From Flavobacteriales bacterium (GTDB lineage Bacteria; Bacteroidota; Bacteroidia; Flavobacteriales_D; Parvicellaceae), in assembly GCA_026993705.1 (NCBI GenBank), contig JALWSJ010000144.1, positions 1 through 6,763 on the forward strand: a DNA stretch of 6,763 nucleotides, written 5' to 3'. Within the stretch, counting starts at the first letter, position 1; every line of letters begins with the position of its first letter. The position numbers and the translations under genes were made by a program. The notes under the pieces were generated by a model. It was not told the origin of the DNA, did no database searches, and saw nothing but the letters and a program-made list of their open reading frames with translations. Positions 5,877 to 6,763 of this stretch are shown one piece after another.

Positions 5877-6763
5877 TTATTGATATTTTCTTCTAAATCC
5901 TACGGCTTTTGTTTTGGTCGATAGCATAAATTGATAATCTTCTTCTCCCTTTTTACCTTTGAATTTGGTTTTATCTTTTTTCGTTTCTTCAATTGCTGTA
6001 TTAAATTCTGCATTGGTAGAATACGCCTGCATCAAGCCTCGCTTATAATTGAAGTAATAGTAATTGTTTTCATCTAATTGCAGATAGATGCTGATTTCAT
6101 CTCCTGTTTTCCTTTTCTTGATGACAACCTTTCCTTCTACTTGTCTAAAGACTTGTTTCTTGTATAAATTGGCAATTCCGATTTTACCATAACTAATATA
6201 GGCTTTTTGAGAGTCGTCCCACGTGAAATTCACATCGCTTAAGAACATGGTAACGTTCAACTCACTTGGCATTTTTTTGATTTTACCATGGATACTCAAA
6301 TCCGAAATTGCTTTGTCGGATTTAGCCAAACCTACAAATTCTCTCAACGCTTGTTCATATACCGATTTACCAAAATCAACGGGTTCAATTTCGGGATATT
6401 CAACAATATGTTTTGCCATTTTAGCCATAGCATCCTCATTGAATGGAAAGTTAAAGGCTATGGATGATTTAATGTCTATTTTTCCAGAGCTTGGTTGGAA
6501 ATTAATATTTCCGATAGGAGTCAATCTAAACTGATGTAAGTTTGTTCCGAAACTAAATTTACCGCTTCCATCCATTTCGCAACTTTCGGTATTTAGCGAC
6601 ACAAAATTACCTGGTAAACTTCGTTCATTTAACTTATCTAAATTAGACACTTGGTATTCTTTTGTGCTTTCATCGTATTTTAAGAATCCTCGTGCTGTGA
6701 TAATATCTGGATGTTCTTTTTTAGCCTTTTTGGATAAGAAGGTAGAATAAATACCAATCGAAT
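5877..6763 (-). CDS. C-terminal part of a large protein of unknown function (5'-partial)
   Basis: The reading frame is open from the right window edge to the TAA at 5879-5877, giving 294 visible residues. The GTG at 6650-6648 is an internal valine: the frame continues upstream with protein-like sequence (ARGFLKYDESTKEYQ just before it), so the true start is beyond the window. I do not recognise a family. The visible part lacks transmembrane helices, is rich in beta-strand-like alternation (FVSLNTESCEMDGSGKFSFG, then repeated short strands), has one helical stretch (EDAMAKMAKHIVEYPEIEP) and ends in a lysine-rich region (ETKKDKTKFKGKKGEEDY). No Por or gliding-type C-terminal sorting domain is evident. 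The strand-rich pattern could fit an extended envelope protein, but that is a guess. It is co-transcribed with the downstream glycosyltransferase, separated by one base. Confidence 0.8.
   Translation of the reverse strand, partial: SIGIYSTFLSKKAKKEHPDIITARGFLKYDESTKEYQVSNLDKLNERSLPGNFVSLNTESCEMDGSGKFSFGTNLHQFRLTPIGNINFQPSSGKIDIKSSIAFNFPFNEDAMAKMAKHIVEYPEIEPVDFGKSVYEQALREFVGLAKSDKAISDLSIHGKIKKMPSELNVTMFLSDVNFTWDDSQKAYISYGKIGIANLYKKQVFRQVEGKVVIKKRKTGDEISIYLQLDENNYYYFNYKRGLMQAYSTNAEFNTAIEETKKDKTKFKGKKGEEDYQFMLSTKTKAVGFRRKYQ

Noticed and set aside
6223..6534. A 103-codon plus-strand frame opposite the unknown protein.
   Set aside because: It lies antisense to a longer, continuous minus-strand frame that is tightly coupled to the next gene. 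It shows no signal peptide or domain.
6648..6650. GTG as the start of the minus-strand unknown protein.
   Set aside because: The same frame continues without a stop to the window edge with protein-like composition, so the codon is internal.

Overview
The window looks like a chromosomal segment of a Bacteroidota bacterium, most probably a member of the Flavobacteriia. It is AT-rich with long A/T stretches in the spacers. It carries a DUF2490-type outer-membrane protein, leaders in front of the start codons are A-rich without a clear Shine-Dalgarno sequence, and the protein sequences have a flavobacterial character. I cannot name a genus. There are four real genes, two of them cut by the window edges, and no tRNA, rRNA, CRISPR array or transposase.

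Layout. Nucleotides 2-1462 (+) encode the C-terminal ~485 residues of a NuoL/DabB-type proton-conducting membrane subunit. A 242-bp spacer follows, largely filled by a 148-bp structured repeat (copy 1, 1478-1625). Nucleotides 1705-3873 (+) encode a long SulP-family anion transporter with a STAS domain and an unusual ~190-residue C-terminal extension. Three bases later comes a DUF2490 outer-membrane beta-barrel protein (3877-4587, +). The second copy of the repeat lies inverted at 4593-4739 and fills the gap to a convergent gene. On the minus strand, a GT-B glycosyltransferase of family 4 (4742-5875) follows by one base the end of a large protein of unknown function (5877-6763, N-terminus outside the window).

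How the parts may work together. The proton-conducting subunit and the SulP transporter are both inner-membrane proteins of families that include inorganic-carbon uptake systems (DabB/MpsA and BicA). A bicarbonate or CO2 supply locus is therefore a reasonable hypothesis, but sulfate or another anion is not excluded. The terminator-like repeat between them suggests separate transcripts. SulP and the DUF2490 protein look like one two-gene operon. The minus-strand pair looks like the end of a separate, translationally coupled operon.

The most interesting feature is the pair of ~148-bp inverted repeats that exactly bracket the SulP-DUF2490 operon. By my alignment they are about 93% identical. Each contains a long hairpin with an embedded bidirectional terminator shape. 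Two base pairs in that hairpin differ between copies by compensatory changes, which points to selection on RNA (or single-stranded DNA) structure. Each copy begins just after the stop codon of an adjacent gene, in the same orientation relative to that gene.
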